Source: Aliivibrio sp. 1S175 (lineage in GTDB: Bacteria; Pseudomonadota; Gammaproteobacteria; Enterobacterales; Vibrionaceae). From it: a DNA stretch of 64,000 nucleotides. Of the stretch, positions 8,351 to 17,982 are shown piece after piece. The DNA lies in contig NZ_MAJS01000015.1 of assembly GCF_001690985.1 (NCBI RefSeq), forward strand, positions 1 through 64,000, written 5' to 3'. Position 1 is the stretch's first letter, and every line of letters starts with the position of its first letter. A model generated the notes under the pieces. That model made no database searches and was not told where the DNA came from. It saw nothing but the letters and a program-made list of their open reading frames with translations. A program made the translations under genes and the position numbers.

Positions 8351-10366
8351 ATGAGACTTAATCCACAGCAAGATGAGGCAGTAAAATTTGTCTCTGGGCC
8401 ATGTTTAGTATTGGCTGGTGCAGGGTCAGGTAAAACCCGTGTAATCACAAATAAAATAGCTTACCTCGTTCAGACGTGTGGCTATAAGGCAAGAAACATT
8501 GCCGCGGTAACGTTTACCAATAAAGCTGCGCGAGAAATGAGAGAGCGTGTCGGACAAACGTTAAATAAGCAGGAATCACGAGGGTTAATGGTCTCTACTT
8601 TTCACTCGTTAGGTTTAGATATTATTCGACGAGAATATAAAGTGCTTGGGCTGAAAGCCGGTTTTTCTTTATTTGATGATCAAGACCAATTGGCTTTATT
8701 AAAAGAGCTCACAGAAAAGCAGATTGATGGTGATAAAGATTTATTGCGCCAGTTGTTAAGCAGTATTTCCAATTGGAAAAATGACATGCTAACCCCTGCG
8801 CAAGTAAAAGGTTTTGCTCGTTCGGAGCAAGACCAATTATTTGCTTTTTGCTATGAAATGTATTTAACGCAAATGAAAGCCTATAACGCGCTTGATTTTG
8901 ATGATCTTATATCATTACCAGTATTACTGCTTCGAACCAATCAAGAGGTTCGTGAACGCTGGCAAATGAAGATCCGCTATTTACTTGTGGATGAGTATCA
9001 AGATACCAACACCAGTCAGTATGAATTGGTGAAGTTATTAGTCGGAGAGAGAGGGCGCTTAACGGTTGTAGGAGATGATGATCAATCTATCTATTCGTGG
9101 CGTGGTGCCAAGCCTCAAAACTTAGTGCTATTAAATGAAGATTATCCAAATTTACGAGTGATTAAGCTGGAGCAAAATTACCGTTCGACCAGCCGAATTC
9201 TACGAGCGGCTAACATACTTATTGCTAATAACCCTCACGTATTTGAAAAACGTCTTTTTTCAGAAATCCCTGATGGGGAGCAGATAAAAGTACTCACAGC
9301 AAAAGATGATGAGCATGAAGCTCAACGAGTGGTGGGTGAAATCATTGGGCATCGATTCTTAAATCGAACTGATTATAAAGATTATGCTGTGTTATATCGT
9401 GGTAATCATCAATCCCGCTTGATTGAGAAATCCTTAGTGCAAAATAGGGTTCCTTATAAAATTTCAGGTGGGACCTCTTTTTTCTCTCGATCTGAAATTA
9501 AAGATATCATGGCGTATTTACGTCTGCTAACAAACCCTGATGATGACAATGCCTTTTTACGAGTTGTGAATACGCCTCGTCGTGAAATTGGTCCTGTGAC
9601 TTTAGAAAAGCTAGGCACATACGCCAATATGCGTGGAAAGAGCTTGTTTGAAGCCAGTTTTGAAATGGGATTAGAGCAAACGTTATCAGGAAGGGGGCTG
9701 GAGTCGTTGCGTCGTTTCAGCCATTGGATTGTTTCTATTTCTGAAAATGCAGAACGTGGTAATACCGTTGAAGCGGTACGCTCTCTTGTGAAAGATATTC
9801 ACTATGAAGATTGGTTGTACGAGACATCTACTAGCGCAAAAGCAGCAGAGATGAGAATGAAAAACGTCTCTGATCTTTATTCGTGGATTGTTGCTGATTT
9901 AGAAGGTGATAATTACGATAATGAAGAAAAGACATTAAAAGAAGTTGTTCAACGTTTAACCCTACGAGACATGATGGAGCGTAGTGAAGATGCTGATGGG
10001 GCAGATCAAGTTCAATTAATGACTCTGCATGCCTCTAAAGGACTTGAGTTCCCTTATGTTTATCTAATCGGAGTGGAAGAAGGCATTTTACCTCACCAAG
10101 TGAGCATTGATGAAGATAATGTTGATGAAGAACGACGCTTAGCTTACGTAGGAATAACGCGAGCACAAAAAGAACTGACGTTTACTCTATGTAAAGAGCG
10201 TCGTCAATATGGAGAGTTAATTCGTCCAGAGCCAAGTCGTTTTCTTGAAGAGCTTCCCCATGACGATCTAGATTGGGAAATGAAAAAGCCAAAACTTTCT
10301 CAAGATGAGAGGATGGAAAGAGGAAAAAGTAATATAGCGAACCTTAGAGCCATGCTCAAAAAGTAA
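8351..10366 (+). CDS. rep: ATP-dependent DNA helicase Rep
   Basis: Rep is a 3'-5' superfamily 1 helicase that helps replication forks pass bound proteins. The 671 residues match the E. coli Rep length (about 673). Visible motifs are motif [10 protein letters not shown] (about residues 23-31), Ia [12 protein letters not shown] (Walker B) [47 protein letters not shown] and [15 protein letters not shown]. It is divergent from vexR and closed by its own terminator. The start ATG has AGGTG 6-10 bp upstream. Confidence 0.96.
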   Translation: MRLNPQQDEAVKFVSGPCLVLAGAGSGKTRVITNKIAYLVQTCGYKARNIAAVTFTNKAAREMRERVGQTLNKQESRGLMVSTFHSLGLDIIRREYKVLGLKAGFSLFDDQDQLALLKELTEKQIDGDKDLLRQLLSSISNWKNDMLTPAQVKGFARSEQDQLFAFCYEMYLTQMKAYNALDFDDLISLPVLLLRTNQEVRERWQMKIRYLLVDEYQDTNTSQYELVKLLVGERGRLTVVGDDDQSIYSWRGAKPQNLVLLNEDYPNLRVIKLEQNYRSTSRILRAANILIANNPHVFEKRLFSEIPDGEQIKVLTAKDDEHEAQRVVGEIIGHRFLNRTDYKDYAVLYRGNHQSRLIEKSLVQNRVPYKISGGTSFFSRSEIKDIMAYLRLLTNPDDDNAFLRVVNTPRREIGPVTLEKLGTYANMRGKSLFEASFEMGLEQTLSGRGLESLRRFSHWIVSISENAERGNTVEAVRSLVKDIHYEDWLYETSTSAKAAEMRMKNVSDLYSWIVADLEGDNYDNEEKTLKEVVQRLTLRDMMERSEDADGADQVQLMTLHASKGLEFPYVYLIGVEEGILPHQVSIDEDNVDEERRLAYVGITRAQKELTFTLCKERRQYGELIRPEPSRFLEELPHDDLDWEMKKPKLSQDERMERGKSNIANLRAMLKK

Positions 10367-10367
10367 T

Positions 10368-10404
10368 AAAAATGCCCACAACTATTTTGCTGTGGGCATT
10401 TTTT
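10368..10404. terminator. Terminator between rep and cytochrome c5 gene
   Basis: The stem AAAAATGCCCACA / TGTGGGCATTTTT has a 10-nt loop and a T run. It lies between convergent genes and has A/T runs on both sides, so it may act in both directions. Confidence 0.8.
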
Positions 10405-10439
10405 ATTAACTTGTCGATTTGAATTAGATCAGGATTTAT

Positions 10440-10850
10440 TTATAACCCTTTAACTAGATAGTTAATAGCATCTACAACTTCATCATCAGTACAATTCATA
10501 CAAGTCCCACGAGCAGGCATAGCGTTAAAGCCATTAAGAGCATGCTCCTTTAATACATCCATCCCTTTTGCTATGCGAGGAGCCCAGTCTGCTGCGTTTT
10601 GAGTTTTTGGTGCCCCAGCAGCCCCAGTTGAGTGGCAGGCAGTACAGAAAGTTTTATACACTTGCTCACCCGTTCTCGGCCCTGTCGGTTCCACAACAAC
10701 AACAGGAACATCACTTGCTAGGTAAACTTGTCCAACAGGCTTAATTCGCTCAGTTATCGCATCGTCAGAGTTACTTGCTGCAAAAGAGGTAGTTGAAAAA
10801 GTTAATGCAGCGATTGTTGCAATAATGATGTTACGAATAGATTTTTCCAT
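10440..10850 (-). CDS. Cytochrome c5, periplasmic class I c-type cytochrome
   Basis: This 136-residue exported protein has a signal peptide ending near TSFAA and a single haem attachment motif CTACH (about residues 70-74). A Met ligand region NAMPARG follows, and then a second Cys pair CMNC that is typical of cytochrome c5. It carries electrons in the periplasm in respiration. The ATG at 10850 is preferred over a GTG three codons upstream because of the spacing to GTGAG. It sits convergent to rep. The last residues NYLVKGL give the usual C-terminal helix. Confidence 0.9.
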   Translation of the reverse strand: MEKSIRNIIIATIAALTFSTTSFAASNSDDAITERIKPVGQVYLASDVPVVVVEPTGPRTGEQVYKTFCTACHSTGAAGAPKTQNAADWAPRIAKGMDVLKEHALNGFNAMPARGTCMNCTDDEVVDAINYLVKGL

Positions 10851-11080
10851 AAAGCTCACTTTACACTCCCAGTTATTATTATTGGCTTAAGCTAATTTTA
10901 TTGTATTTACCGAGCAGAAAAGCGAACTTAACAAAATAGCCGCGTTAACTTCATGTAAATATTGGGTGAGTATATCTGCTTAAATTGTTGCAATAAACCA
11001 CTTAGTTTAAAGAAAATGAGGATAAACAGGCATAAATTGTCGAAAAAGAGACCAAACGATAAAAAAAGTAAAAAAAACAC

Positions 11081-11109
11081 TAGACGAAGGACACCCATAT
11101 CCGTATTAT
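11081..11109 (+). promoter_or_regulatory. Putative promoter of the tRNA cluster
   Basis: A -35-like TAGACG (11081-11086) and -10-like TATTAT (11104-11109) are 17 bp apart, with the tRNA-Arg gene starting 21 bp after the -10. The stretch after the -10 is C-rich, like the discriminators of stringently controlled stable-RNA promoters. An A-rich stretch upstream could act as an UP element. Confidence 0.5.
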
Positions 11110-11130
11110 TCCTCTCCGCCGATAGGGTAT

Positions 11131-11207
<77 letters not shown>

Positions 11208-11251
11208 TCCGGAATAGAAATTAAAGGCACAGAAAAACGTAATAAAGTAGT

Positions 11252-11328
11252 GGTGGCTATAGCTCAGTTGGTAGAGCCCTGGATTGTGATTCCGGTGGTC
11301 GCGAGTTCGAATCTCGTTAGCCACCCCA
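11252..11328 (+). tRNA. tRNA-His (anticodon GTG), copy 1
   Basis: The cloverleaf has the extra 5' G(-1) at 11252 facing C73, the identity mark of tRNA-His. The acceptor stem pairs GTGGCTA with TAGCCAC. The anticodon loop TTGTGAT gives GTG. CCA is encoded. It is identical to the copy at 11532-11608. Confidence 0.96.
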
Positions 11329-11413
11329 TTATTTTGGTAACCAAGTTTACTTAGTAAATACAGGTTTCCAGTTTTGATTCAAGTAACATCCCAAGAATCG
11401 AAACGAAATTTGT

Positions 11414-11490
<77 letters not shown>

Positions 11491-11531
11491 CTATTTCAAT
11501 AATCGCAGTAGCGGTTATATAAAAAATTTGT

Positions 11532-11608
11532 GGTGGCTATAGCTCAGTTGGTAGAGCCCTGGATTGTGATTCCGGTGGTCGCGAGTTCGAATCTCGTTAG
11601 CCACCCCA
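11532..11608 (+). tRNA. tRNA-His (anticodon GTG), copy 2
   Basis: Same sequence as the tRNA-His at 11252-11328, including G(-1), C73 and CCA. It belongs to the second unit of the His-Pro duplication. Confidence 0.96.
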
Positions 11609-11692
11609 TTAATTTTAAGGTAACTAAATTTACTCCGTAAATGATGTTCCCTATTTTGATTCAAGTAACATCCCAAGAATCAAATAAAAAAT

Positions 11693-11769
<77 letters not shown>

Positions 11770-11774
11770 CATTT

Positions 11775-11806
11775 AAAAGCCTCGTCAGAAATGACGAGGC
11801 TTTTTT
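11775..11806 (+). terminator. Terminator of the tRNA cluster
   Basis: The stem AAAAGCCTCGTCA / TGACGAGGCTTTT has a 6-nt loop (GAAA core) and a run of six T directly after tRNA-Pro copy 2. Confidence 0.88.
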
Positions 11807-12327
11807 CATTTCTGCGTTATATTATTCTAACCTTCATCACAAAATCATTATTTTAAGTTGTGCTTTTACTCTTCTTTTTCTTCTTCTCTTTCTAAGTTTC
11901 TATCGCTTGATTTTACCTTTATTTTGATTATATCCACTAAGTTATAAAGGGTTTTTAGATATTAAATCCTAAATAACCCGCTTAAACCAATTAAACGTTT
12001 GCTTATAAATGTTACGACTATTTATGTAAAGTTATCTAAATTAGAACGTAAGCAGTTTTACTTCCTATTTATTTAATTATTAATAACTGGTTGTTTATTA
12101 TTGATTTTGCGTTTATCTCAATAGCGATAGATATCGATTAAAGCGAATGGTAATGATTATTTATGCAGCAAAAAGGCATATAGTAGATTTATACTCTTTG
12201 ATTGTTGCTTTTTTGTGAATAATTGACTACATTGATGTTCTTATCAAGTAACTGCTGTTCATCACAGTTATGAATGGAATCAATATACAGACAGGGCAGG
12301 ATGCTGCCGAGTAGTCGGAGTCTGATA
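11807..12327 (+). other. 520-bp AT-rich region upstream of the peptide ABC operon
   Basis: No convincing gene is visible on either strand. The first part is T-rich. Nearer the ABC operon there is a small stem GGCAG-GATG-CTGCC (12295-12308), just upstream of the ribosome site CGGAG. It could affect translation of the first gene. The operon promoter must lie here, but no hexamer pair stands out. Confidence 0.5.
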
Positions 12328-14031
12328 ATGTCACTTTTAGAAGTTAAAGATTTACGTATCGAATACCCATCTCGCCATGGCGTTCATGCCGCAGTAAAAT
12401 CATTGTCGCTTTCAATTGAACGTGGTGAGATCGTTGGTGTTGTTGGTGAGTCAGGCGCGGGGAAATCAACCGTTGGTAATGCTGTTATCGATTTATTAAG
12501 CCCTCCCGGTGTTATCGCCAGCGGAGAGGTATTTTTAGATGGAGAGAAGATTTCAGGCCTATCTACAGAAGCGATGCGAAAAGTGAGAGGTTCTAAAATA
12601 GGGTTTATTTTCCAAGATCCTATGACATCTCTAAATCCTCTATTTACTGTTGAACAACAAATCATAGAAACCATTCATGCTAATTTGAAAGTATCATCAG
12701 AAGAGGCCTATGAACGTGCCTTGTCTCTTATGAATCAAGTTGGTATACCACAGCCTGAAAACCGCCTTAAACAGTATCCACATCAGTTTTCAGGTGGTAT
12801 GCGTCAGCGTGTTGTTATTGCGATAGCGTTAGCGGGTGAGCCCGATTTAATTATTGCAGATGAACCAACAACAGCATTGGATGTATCAATTCAAGATCAA
12901 ATATTAAGTCTTATCCGAGATCTCTGCGTTAAGAAAAACGTAGGCTGCATGTTGGTTACTCATGATATGGGTGTTGTGTCTAACGTTACCGATAAAGTTG
13001 CCGTAATGTTCCGTGGTGATTTAGTTGAGTTTGGTAAGACAGAAAAAGTATTGGGCGACCCTGATCATTCATACACACGTAGTTTGATATCCGCAGTGCC
13101 TCGTTCAGATATTAAGTTAGAACGCTTTCCTTTAGTGAGTTATATCGAAGAAGCGGTAGAGCATGAATCTATTGATGTAAAAACACATTGGTTAGGACAA
13201 AGCCAAGATCAGCGTGAATATTCCGGTCCATTGTTAAAAGTCGATAATGTAAGCCTTCGCTTTGTGACGAAAGACTCTATGTTTGAAAGTCGTCGAGAAT
13301 ATGTTCAAGCTTCAGATAATGTTAGCTTTGAAATCCATGAAGGGGAAACCTTTGGTCTGGTTGGTGAGTCTGGTTCTGGCAAATCAACTATTGCACGTAT
13401 TATCACGGGTTTATACCCGCCAAATTCAGGTTCAATTTCCTTTGAAGGGATTGATCTTACTGCGCTTAAATCTGAAAAAGAACGTCGTCCAATGCGTCGT
13501 CAAATGCAGATGGTATTTCAAAATCCATATACCTCAATGAATCCACGTATGAAAATCTTCGATATCATCGCAGAACCGATTCGTTTTCATAAATTAACGC
13601 GTTCAGAATCAGAAACGCAACAGATCGTTAATGATCTTTTGGATCATGTCGGTCTAGGCCGAATGGCTGCATTGAAGTACCCGCATGAATTTTCTGGTGG
13701 TCAGCGTCAACGAATTTCAATTGCGCGAGCACTTGCTACTCGCCCTCGTCTATTAATTTGTGATGAGCCAACGTCTGCTTTGGATGTATCGGTTCAAGCG
13801 CAAATCCTCAACTTATTAAAAGATTTACAAGATGAGTTAAATTTAACCATGTTGTTTATCAGCCACGATTTACCCGTTATTCGTCAGATGTGTGATCGTG
13901 TAGGTGTAATGCAAATGGGGAAATTGCTTGAAGTTGCCCCAACAGAAAACCTATATACGAATCCACAGCACGAATACAGCAAAAAATTAATTTCTCTTAT
14001 GCCTGAATTTAAAGGGTTAAGAGAAGGGTAA
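12328..14031 (+). CDS. Peptide/opine-type ABC importer, fused double ATP-binding protein
   Basis: The 567 residues contain two ABC ATPase domains in tandem, each of the Dpp/Opp type. Domain 1 has Walker A GESGAGKST, signature FSGGMRQRV and Walker B LIIADEPTTALD. Domain 2 has GESGSGKST, FSGGQRQRI and LLICDEPTSALD. The first half ends with the usual linker. Such fused ATPases (YejF, GsiA type) power uptake of peptides and similar solutes. The start at 12328 (MSLLEVKDLRIEY) has GGAG seven bases upstream. An in-frame ATG at 12274 has no ribosome site and adds unlike sequence. It is first in a four-gene importer operon matching a V. cholerae peptide importer locus. Confidence 0.93.
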   Translation: MSLLEVKDLRIEYPSRHGVHAAVKSLSLSIERGEIVGVVGESGAGKSTVGNAVIDLLSPPGVIASGEVFLDGEKISGLSTEAMRKVRGSKIGFIFQDPMTSLNPLFTVEQQIIETIHANLKVSSEEAYERALSLMNQVGIPQPENRLKQYPHQFSGGMRQRVVIAIALAGEPDLIIADEPTTALDVSIQDQILSLIRDLCVKKNVGCMLVTHDMGVVSNVTDKVAVMFRGDLVEFGKTEKVLGDPDHSYTRSLISAVPRSDIKLERFPLVSYIEEAVEHESIDVKTHWLGQSQDQREYSGPLLKVDNVSLRFVTKDSMFESRREYVQASDNVSFEIHEGETFGLVGESGSGKSTIARIITGLYPPNSGSISFEGIDLTALKSEKERRPMRRQMQMVFQNPYTSMNPRMKIFDIIAEPIRFHKLTRSESETQQIVNDLLDHVGLGRMAALKYPHEFSGGQRQRISIARALATRPRLLICDEPTSALDVSVQAQILNLLKDLQDELNLTMLFISHDLPVIRQMCDRVGVMQMGKLLEVAPTENLYTNPQHEYSKKLISLMPEFKGLREG

Positions 14032-14105
14032 CAACGGTGAAAACCGTCTAATAATAAATAAAATACAACAAACTAGGGATTGATTCCCGCATAAGGAGTT
14101 ATGCA

Positions 14106-15659
14106 ATGAAAACCATTAAGACTAAATTAGCGATCGCGATTATGGCTGCTGGCCTAAGCTTTAGTGCTGCTGCTGCAGATATTACGGTAGCTTATGATGC
14201 TGACCCAGTATCTCTTGACCCACATGAGCAACTATCAGGCGGTACATTGCAACTGTCCCACATGGTGTTTGATCCCCTAGTTCGTTATACGCAAGAGTTC
14301 GACTTTGAACCTCGTTTGGCAGAAAAATGGGAACGTGTCGATGACAAAACGTTCCGTTTTACGTTACGTAAAGGCGTTAAGTTCCATTCTGGCAACACAA
14401 TGACTGCAGATGATGTGGTATGGACATTTAATCGCCTTAAAGATTCTGCGGATTTTAAAGCGATTTTCGCACCGTACGAAAAATTAGTAAAAATTGATGA
14501 TTACACGGTAGAACTTGTTTCTAAAGGTGCTTATCCACTAGTTTTGCAAACCGCGACTTACCTTTTCCCTATGGACAGTAAGTTCTACACAGGTAAAACT
14601 GAAGATGGTAAAGAGAAAGGTGAAATTGTAAAACACGGTAATTCATTTGCTTCAACGCACATCTCAGGTACTGGTCCATTTGTTGTTAAATCTCGTGAAC
14701 AAGGCGTAAAAGTTGTTTTTGATCGCTTTGATGGTTACTGGGATAAAAATTCTCCAGGTAACGTCGATGAGCTGACTTTGGTTCCAATTAAAGAAAATGC
14801 CACACGTGTTGCTGCACTTCTTTCTGGTGACGTAGACGTTATCGCACCTGTGGCACCTAATGATCATAAGCGAGTGAAAAATACGAAGGGCATCGATTTA
14901 GTTACATTGCCAGGTACTCGTCTAATTTCATTCCAAATGAATCAAACAAGTAACGAAGCATTAAAAGATGTACGTGTTCGTCAAGCTATCGTTCATGCAA
15001 TCAATAACGAAGGTATCGTTAAGAAAATCATGAAAGGCTTTGCTACTGCTGCAGGTCAGCAATCTCCTCCTGGTTATTCTGGTTATGACGCTGATTTAGT
15101 TCCACGTTATGATCTTAAAAAAGCAAAAGAGTTGATGAAAGAAGCGGGTTACGAAGATGGTTTCAAACTTAGCATGATGGCGCCAAATAACCGTTATGTT
15201 AATGATGCAAAAATCGCTCAAGCAGCGGCAGCAATGTTGTCTAAGATCGGCATCAAAGTGGATCTTAAAACGTTGCCAAAAGCACAATATTGGCCAGAAT
15301 TTGATTTATGTTCAGCGGATATGATGATGATCGGTTGGCACTCAGATACTGAAGATTCAGCGAACCTTACTGAGTTCTTAACGATGACTCGTAATGAAGA
15401 AACAGGTAAAGGTCAGTATAACTGTGGTCACTATTCAAACCCTGAAGTTGACAGTCTAATTGAAGCGGCAAACGTAGAAACGGATCCTGCAAAACGCAGT
15501 GAAATGCTGAAAACAGTAGAAGATACGTTGTATAACGACGCGGCATTTGTTCCTTTGCATTGGCAGAATCTTGCATGGGGCGCAAAATCAAACATCAATA
15601 TTCAACCAATTGTTAACTCAATGGAATACCCATACTTTGGTGATTTAGTTGTTGAGTAA
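14106..15659 (+). CDS. Periplasmic solute-binding protein of the peptide ABC importer (SBP family 5)
   Basis: The 517-residue binding protein has a signal peptide (cleavage near SAAAA-DITV) and the family 5 layout: VSLDPHEQ near the N-terminus, FDPLVRY, and the KGVKFHSG-TADDVVWTFNRL segment. It should bind peptides or a related ligand in the periplasm and deliver it to the two permeases downstream. It lies 74 bp after the ATPase gene. A strong hairpin follows its stop codon. This is common after binding-protein genes, where it raises their output relative to the permeases by protecting the mRNA or by partial termination. The ligand cannot be told from sequence. Confidence 0.93.
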   Translation: MKTIKTKLAIAIMAAGLSFSAAAADITVAYDADPVSLDPHEQLSGGTLQLSHMVFDPLVRYTQEFDFEPRLAEKWERVDDKTFRFTLRKGVKFHSGNTMTADDVVWTFNRLKDSADFKAIFAPYEKLVKIDDYTVELVSKGAYPLVLQTATYLFPMDSKFYTGKTEDGKEKGEIVKHGNSFASTHISGTGPFVVKSREQGVKVVFDRFDGYWDKNSPGNVDELTLVPIKENATRVAALLSGDVDVIAPVAPNDHKRVKNTKGIDLVTLPGTRLISFQMNQTSNEALKDVRVRQAIVHAINNEGIVKKIMKGFATAAGQQSPPGYSGYDADLVPRYDLKKAKELMKEAGYEDGFKLSMMAPNNRYVNDAKIAQAAAAMLSKIGIKVDLKTLPKAQYWPEFDLCSADMMMIGWHSDTEDSANLTEFLTMTRNEETGKGQYNCGHYSNPEVDSLIEAANVETDPAKRSEMLKTVEDTLYNDAAFVPLHWQNLAWGAKSNINIQPIVNSMEYPYFGDLVVE

Positions 15660-15676
15660 ATACTAAGTAATAAATT

Positions 15677-15712
15677 AGGTTGCTTTGAATGAATCAAAGC
15701 AACCTTTCTTTG
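15677..15712 (+). terminator. Hairpin between binding-protein and permease genes
   Basis: A perfect 11-bp stem AGGTTGCTTTG / CAAAGCAACCT with a 7-nt loop is followed by TTCTTT. The interrupted T tract suggests partial termination or mRNA stabilisation, not a full stop. Confidence 0.7.
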
Positions 15713-15774
15713 TACTAAATTACAATAAAAAAGTGTTATACCTCCTAAGCTAATGCGAGTTAGTAGGTATTCGG

Positions 15775-15790
15775 CATGATAATTATCATG
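15775..15790. promoter_or_regulatory. 16-bp perfect palindrome upstream of the permease genes
   Basis: CATGATAATTATCATG is a perfect palindrome, 31 bp upstream of the first permease start. Its core TGATAATTATCA resembles a compressed Fur-like site but lacks the usual spacing. It may be an operator for an internal promoter. No regulator is identified. Confidence 0.4.
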
Positions 15791-15821
15791 TCATTCTTAG
15801 GATAGATTAAGGGGACAAGGG

Positions 15822-16799
15822 ATGTTTACGTTTCTGGTCAAGCGCCTGTTTCAGGCTCTGATAGTGATGTTTGTGATCAGTCTGGTTGCGTTTTCCATTC
15901 AAGATAACTTGGGTGACCCGTTACGTGAATTGGTTGGACAATCAGTTTCAGAAGCAGAGCGTCAAGCTCTGAGAGATGATCTTGGATTAAATGATCCATT
16001 CGTCACAAAGTATACTCGTTTCATTACTAATGCAGTTCAAGGTGACTTGGGCACCTCTTACTTTTTTAAAAAACCAGCGGTTGAGGTCATTCTTGATAAA
16101 CTCGTAGCGACACTGGAATTAGTGTTGGGTGCGGCGTTAATCATTATTTGTTTATCGATACCTCTTGGTGTGTATTCTGCGATTCATCCCAAAAGTTTTT
16201 TTACCAAAGCGATCATGGCGTTTAGTAGTGTTGGTATTTCTATTCCAGTCTTCTTAACCGCAATCATGCTGATGTATGTATTTTCTATTGAGTTAAATTG
16301 GTTACCGTCTTATGGGCGAGGAGAGACTTATAATTTATTCGGTTGGGAATCAGGATTCTTTACTATTGATGGTTTAGCGCACTTAGTATTGCCATGTGTT
16401 TCTCTTGCTTCAATTATGTTGCCTTTATTTATTCGTTTGGTTCGCTCAGAAATGATCGAAGTACTGAGTTCTGAATACATCAAGTTTGCAAAGGCAAAAG
16501 GCATCGCAACAAACAAAATTTATTATCAACATGCGCTTAAAAATACCATGTTACCAGTATTAACAGTGGGTGGGGTTCAAATCGGTACGATGGTGGCTTA
16601 TACCATTTTGACTGAAACGGTCTTTCAATGGCCGGGAACGGGTTTCTTATTTTTAGAAGCGATTAACCGTGTAGATACACCTTTGATTACGGCTTACGTT
16701 ATCTTTGTAGGTTTGATCTTCGTCGTAACCAATACGATTGTCGATTTGTTATATGGATTAATTAACCCCACAGTAGATATTACAGGCAAAGGAGCGTAA
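15822..16799 (+). CDS. Peptide ABC importer permease 1 (DppB/OppB family)
   Basis: This 325-residue inner-membrane protein has about six membrane segments. An N-terminal helix is followed by the family motif LREDLG-like LRDDLGLNDPFVTKYTRF. The permease loop that contacts the ATPase (EYIKFAKAKGIATNKIYYQH, about residues 220-239) is clear. It pairs with the next gene to form the membrane channel. AAGGGG lies 9 bp before the ATG. The 162-bp gap before it holds a hairpin and a palindrome. Confidence 0.93.
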   Translation: MFTFLVKRLFQALIVMFVISLVAFSIQDNLGDPLRELVGQSVSEAERQALRDDLGLNDPFVTKYTRFITNAVQGDLGTSYFFKKPAVEVILDKLVATLELVLGAALIIICLSIPLGVYSAIHPKSFFTKAIMAFSSVGISIPVFLTAIMLMYVFSIELNWLPSYGRGETYNLFGWESGFFTIDGLAHLVLPCVSLASIMLPLFIRLVRSEMIEVLSSEYIKFAKAKGIATNKIYYQHALKNTMLPVLTVGGVQIGTMVAYTILTETVFQWPGTGFLFLEAINRVDTPLITAYVIFVGLIFVVTNTIVDLLYGLINPTVDITGKGA

Positions 16800-16801
16800 T
16801 C

Positions 16802-17743
16802 ATGAACACGACAACTAACCACGTTCCAACGCGTTGGGAACGATTTAAATCATCGGATTTCTTGTACTACTTCTTACGTGACAAAGTAGCAATGTTTAGC
16901 TTTGCTGTTTTTGTAGTCTTTGTATTGGGGGCGCTACTGTCACCCGTTCTAGCGCCAACCAATCCATACGATTTAAGTTCTATTGATATTATGGACTCGG
17001 AGCTACCGCCATCTTGGATGGAAGAGGGAGATGAGCGTTTCCTTCTAGGTACAGATGACCAAGGTCGTGATGTTTTATCGACTATCCTTTATGGGTCTCG
17101 ACTGTCATTGACGATTGGTTTTCTAGCGGTAGCAGTACAGCTGACTCTCGGTATCGTTATTGGTCTTTCTGCAGGGTATTTCGGTGGACGAATTGATAGC
17201 TTCTTAATGCGCTTTGCGGATGTGCAGTTATCATTCTCAACCATGATGGTTGCGATTATTGTTTCAGCCATTTTTAAAGCCAGTTTTGGAACCGAATTCT
17301 TTAGTCAGTATGCGGTGATCATGTTGGTTGTGATTATTGGTATTGCTGAATGGCCGCAATATGCGCGTACTATTAGAGCATCAGTATTGGCTGAAAAGAA
17401 AAAAGAATACGTTGAGGCAGCAAAAGTGATGGGATTCCGTTCTCCAAGAATCATGTTCCGTCATATTTTACCTAACTGTTTATCTCCTATTTTGGTTATC
17501 TCAACGGTTCAAATTGCCAATGCGATTATGTCAGAAGCAGCGTTATCTTTCCTAGGTTTAGGCCTACCGGTAGATCAACCCTCACTAGGTTCATTAATCA
17601 GTATTGGTTTTAACTATATTTTCTCTGGTTCATGGTGGATCACGGCTTTTCCTGGTTTGGTATTAGTTACTTTAGTTTTGGTCATTAATCTACTTGGAGA
17701 TTGGCTGAGAGACGTATTTAACCCGAAAATTTATAAAGGTTAA
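16802..17743 (+). CDS. Peptide ABC importer permease 2 (DppC/OppC family)
   Basis: The 313-residue inner-membrane protein has an OppC-type N-terminal segment (FLYYFLRDKVAMFSF), the short extracytoplasmic region with LLGTDDQGRDVLSTILYG, and the EAA loop (KKEYVEAAKVMGFRSPRIMFRH). It starts 2 bp after the previous permease stop, so the two are translationally close. It ends the operon, and a strong terminator follows. Confidence 0.93.
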   Translation: MNTTTNHVPTRWERFKSSDFLYYFLRDKVAMFSFAVFVVFVLGALLSPVLAPTNPYDLSSIDIMDSELPPSWMEEGDERFLLGTDDQGRDVLSTILYGSRLSLTIGFLAVAVQLTLGIVIGLSAGYFGGRIDSFLMRFADVQLSFSTMMVAIIVSAIFKASFGTEFFSQYAVIMLVVIIGIAEWPQYARTIRASVLAEKKKEYVEAAKVMGFRSPRIMFRHILPNCLSPILVISTVQIANAIMSEAALSFLGLGLPVDQPSLGSLISIGFNYIFSGSWWITAFPGLVLVTLVLVINLLGDWLRDVFNPKIYKG

Positions 17744-17760
17744 TATGTTAAAATAAGCAG

Positions 17761-17792
17761 AAAAGCGATGATTTAGTTCATCGCTTTTTTTT
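17761..17792 (+). terminator. Terminator of the ABC importer operon
   Basis: The stem AAAAGCGATG / CATCGCTTTT has an 8-nt loop and is followed by a long T run. Confidence 0.85.
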
Positions 17793-17982
17793 TATCTGTA
17801 AAACATGAACAATGTCTTACAAAGGCGAGTATTTGGCTTGTTTTGTTGTTTTATCGGCTAATTTACCGCTTTTACTGGTAATAATTTGCTCAGTTGTTAG
17901 GATCATAGGGTGTGTTTAAATATTTTAAAGCGAGTATTTGAATTAAACCAAAACAGAGAGCTAAGGCTCGAAGTGAGGAATA

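Noticed and set aside
12121-12175. Possible Fur box (GGTAATGATTATTTATGC) upstream of the ABC operon.
   Set aside because: It matches the Fur consensus poorly and is not a good palindrome, and the region is AT-rich enough for chance matches.
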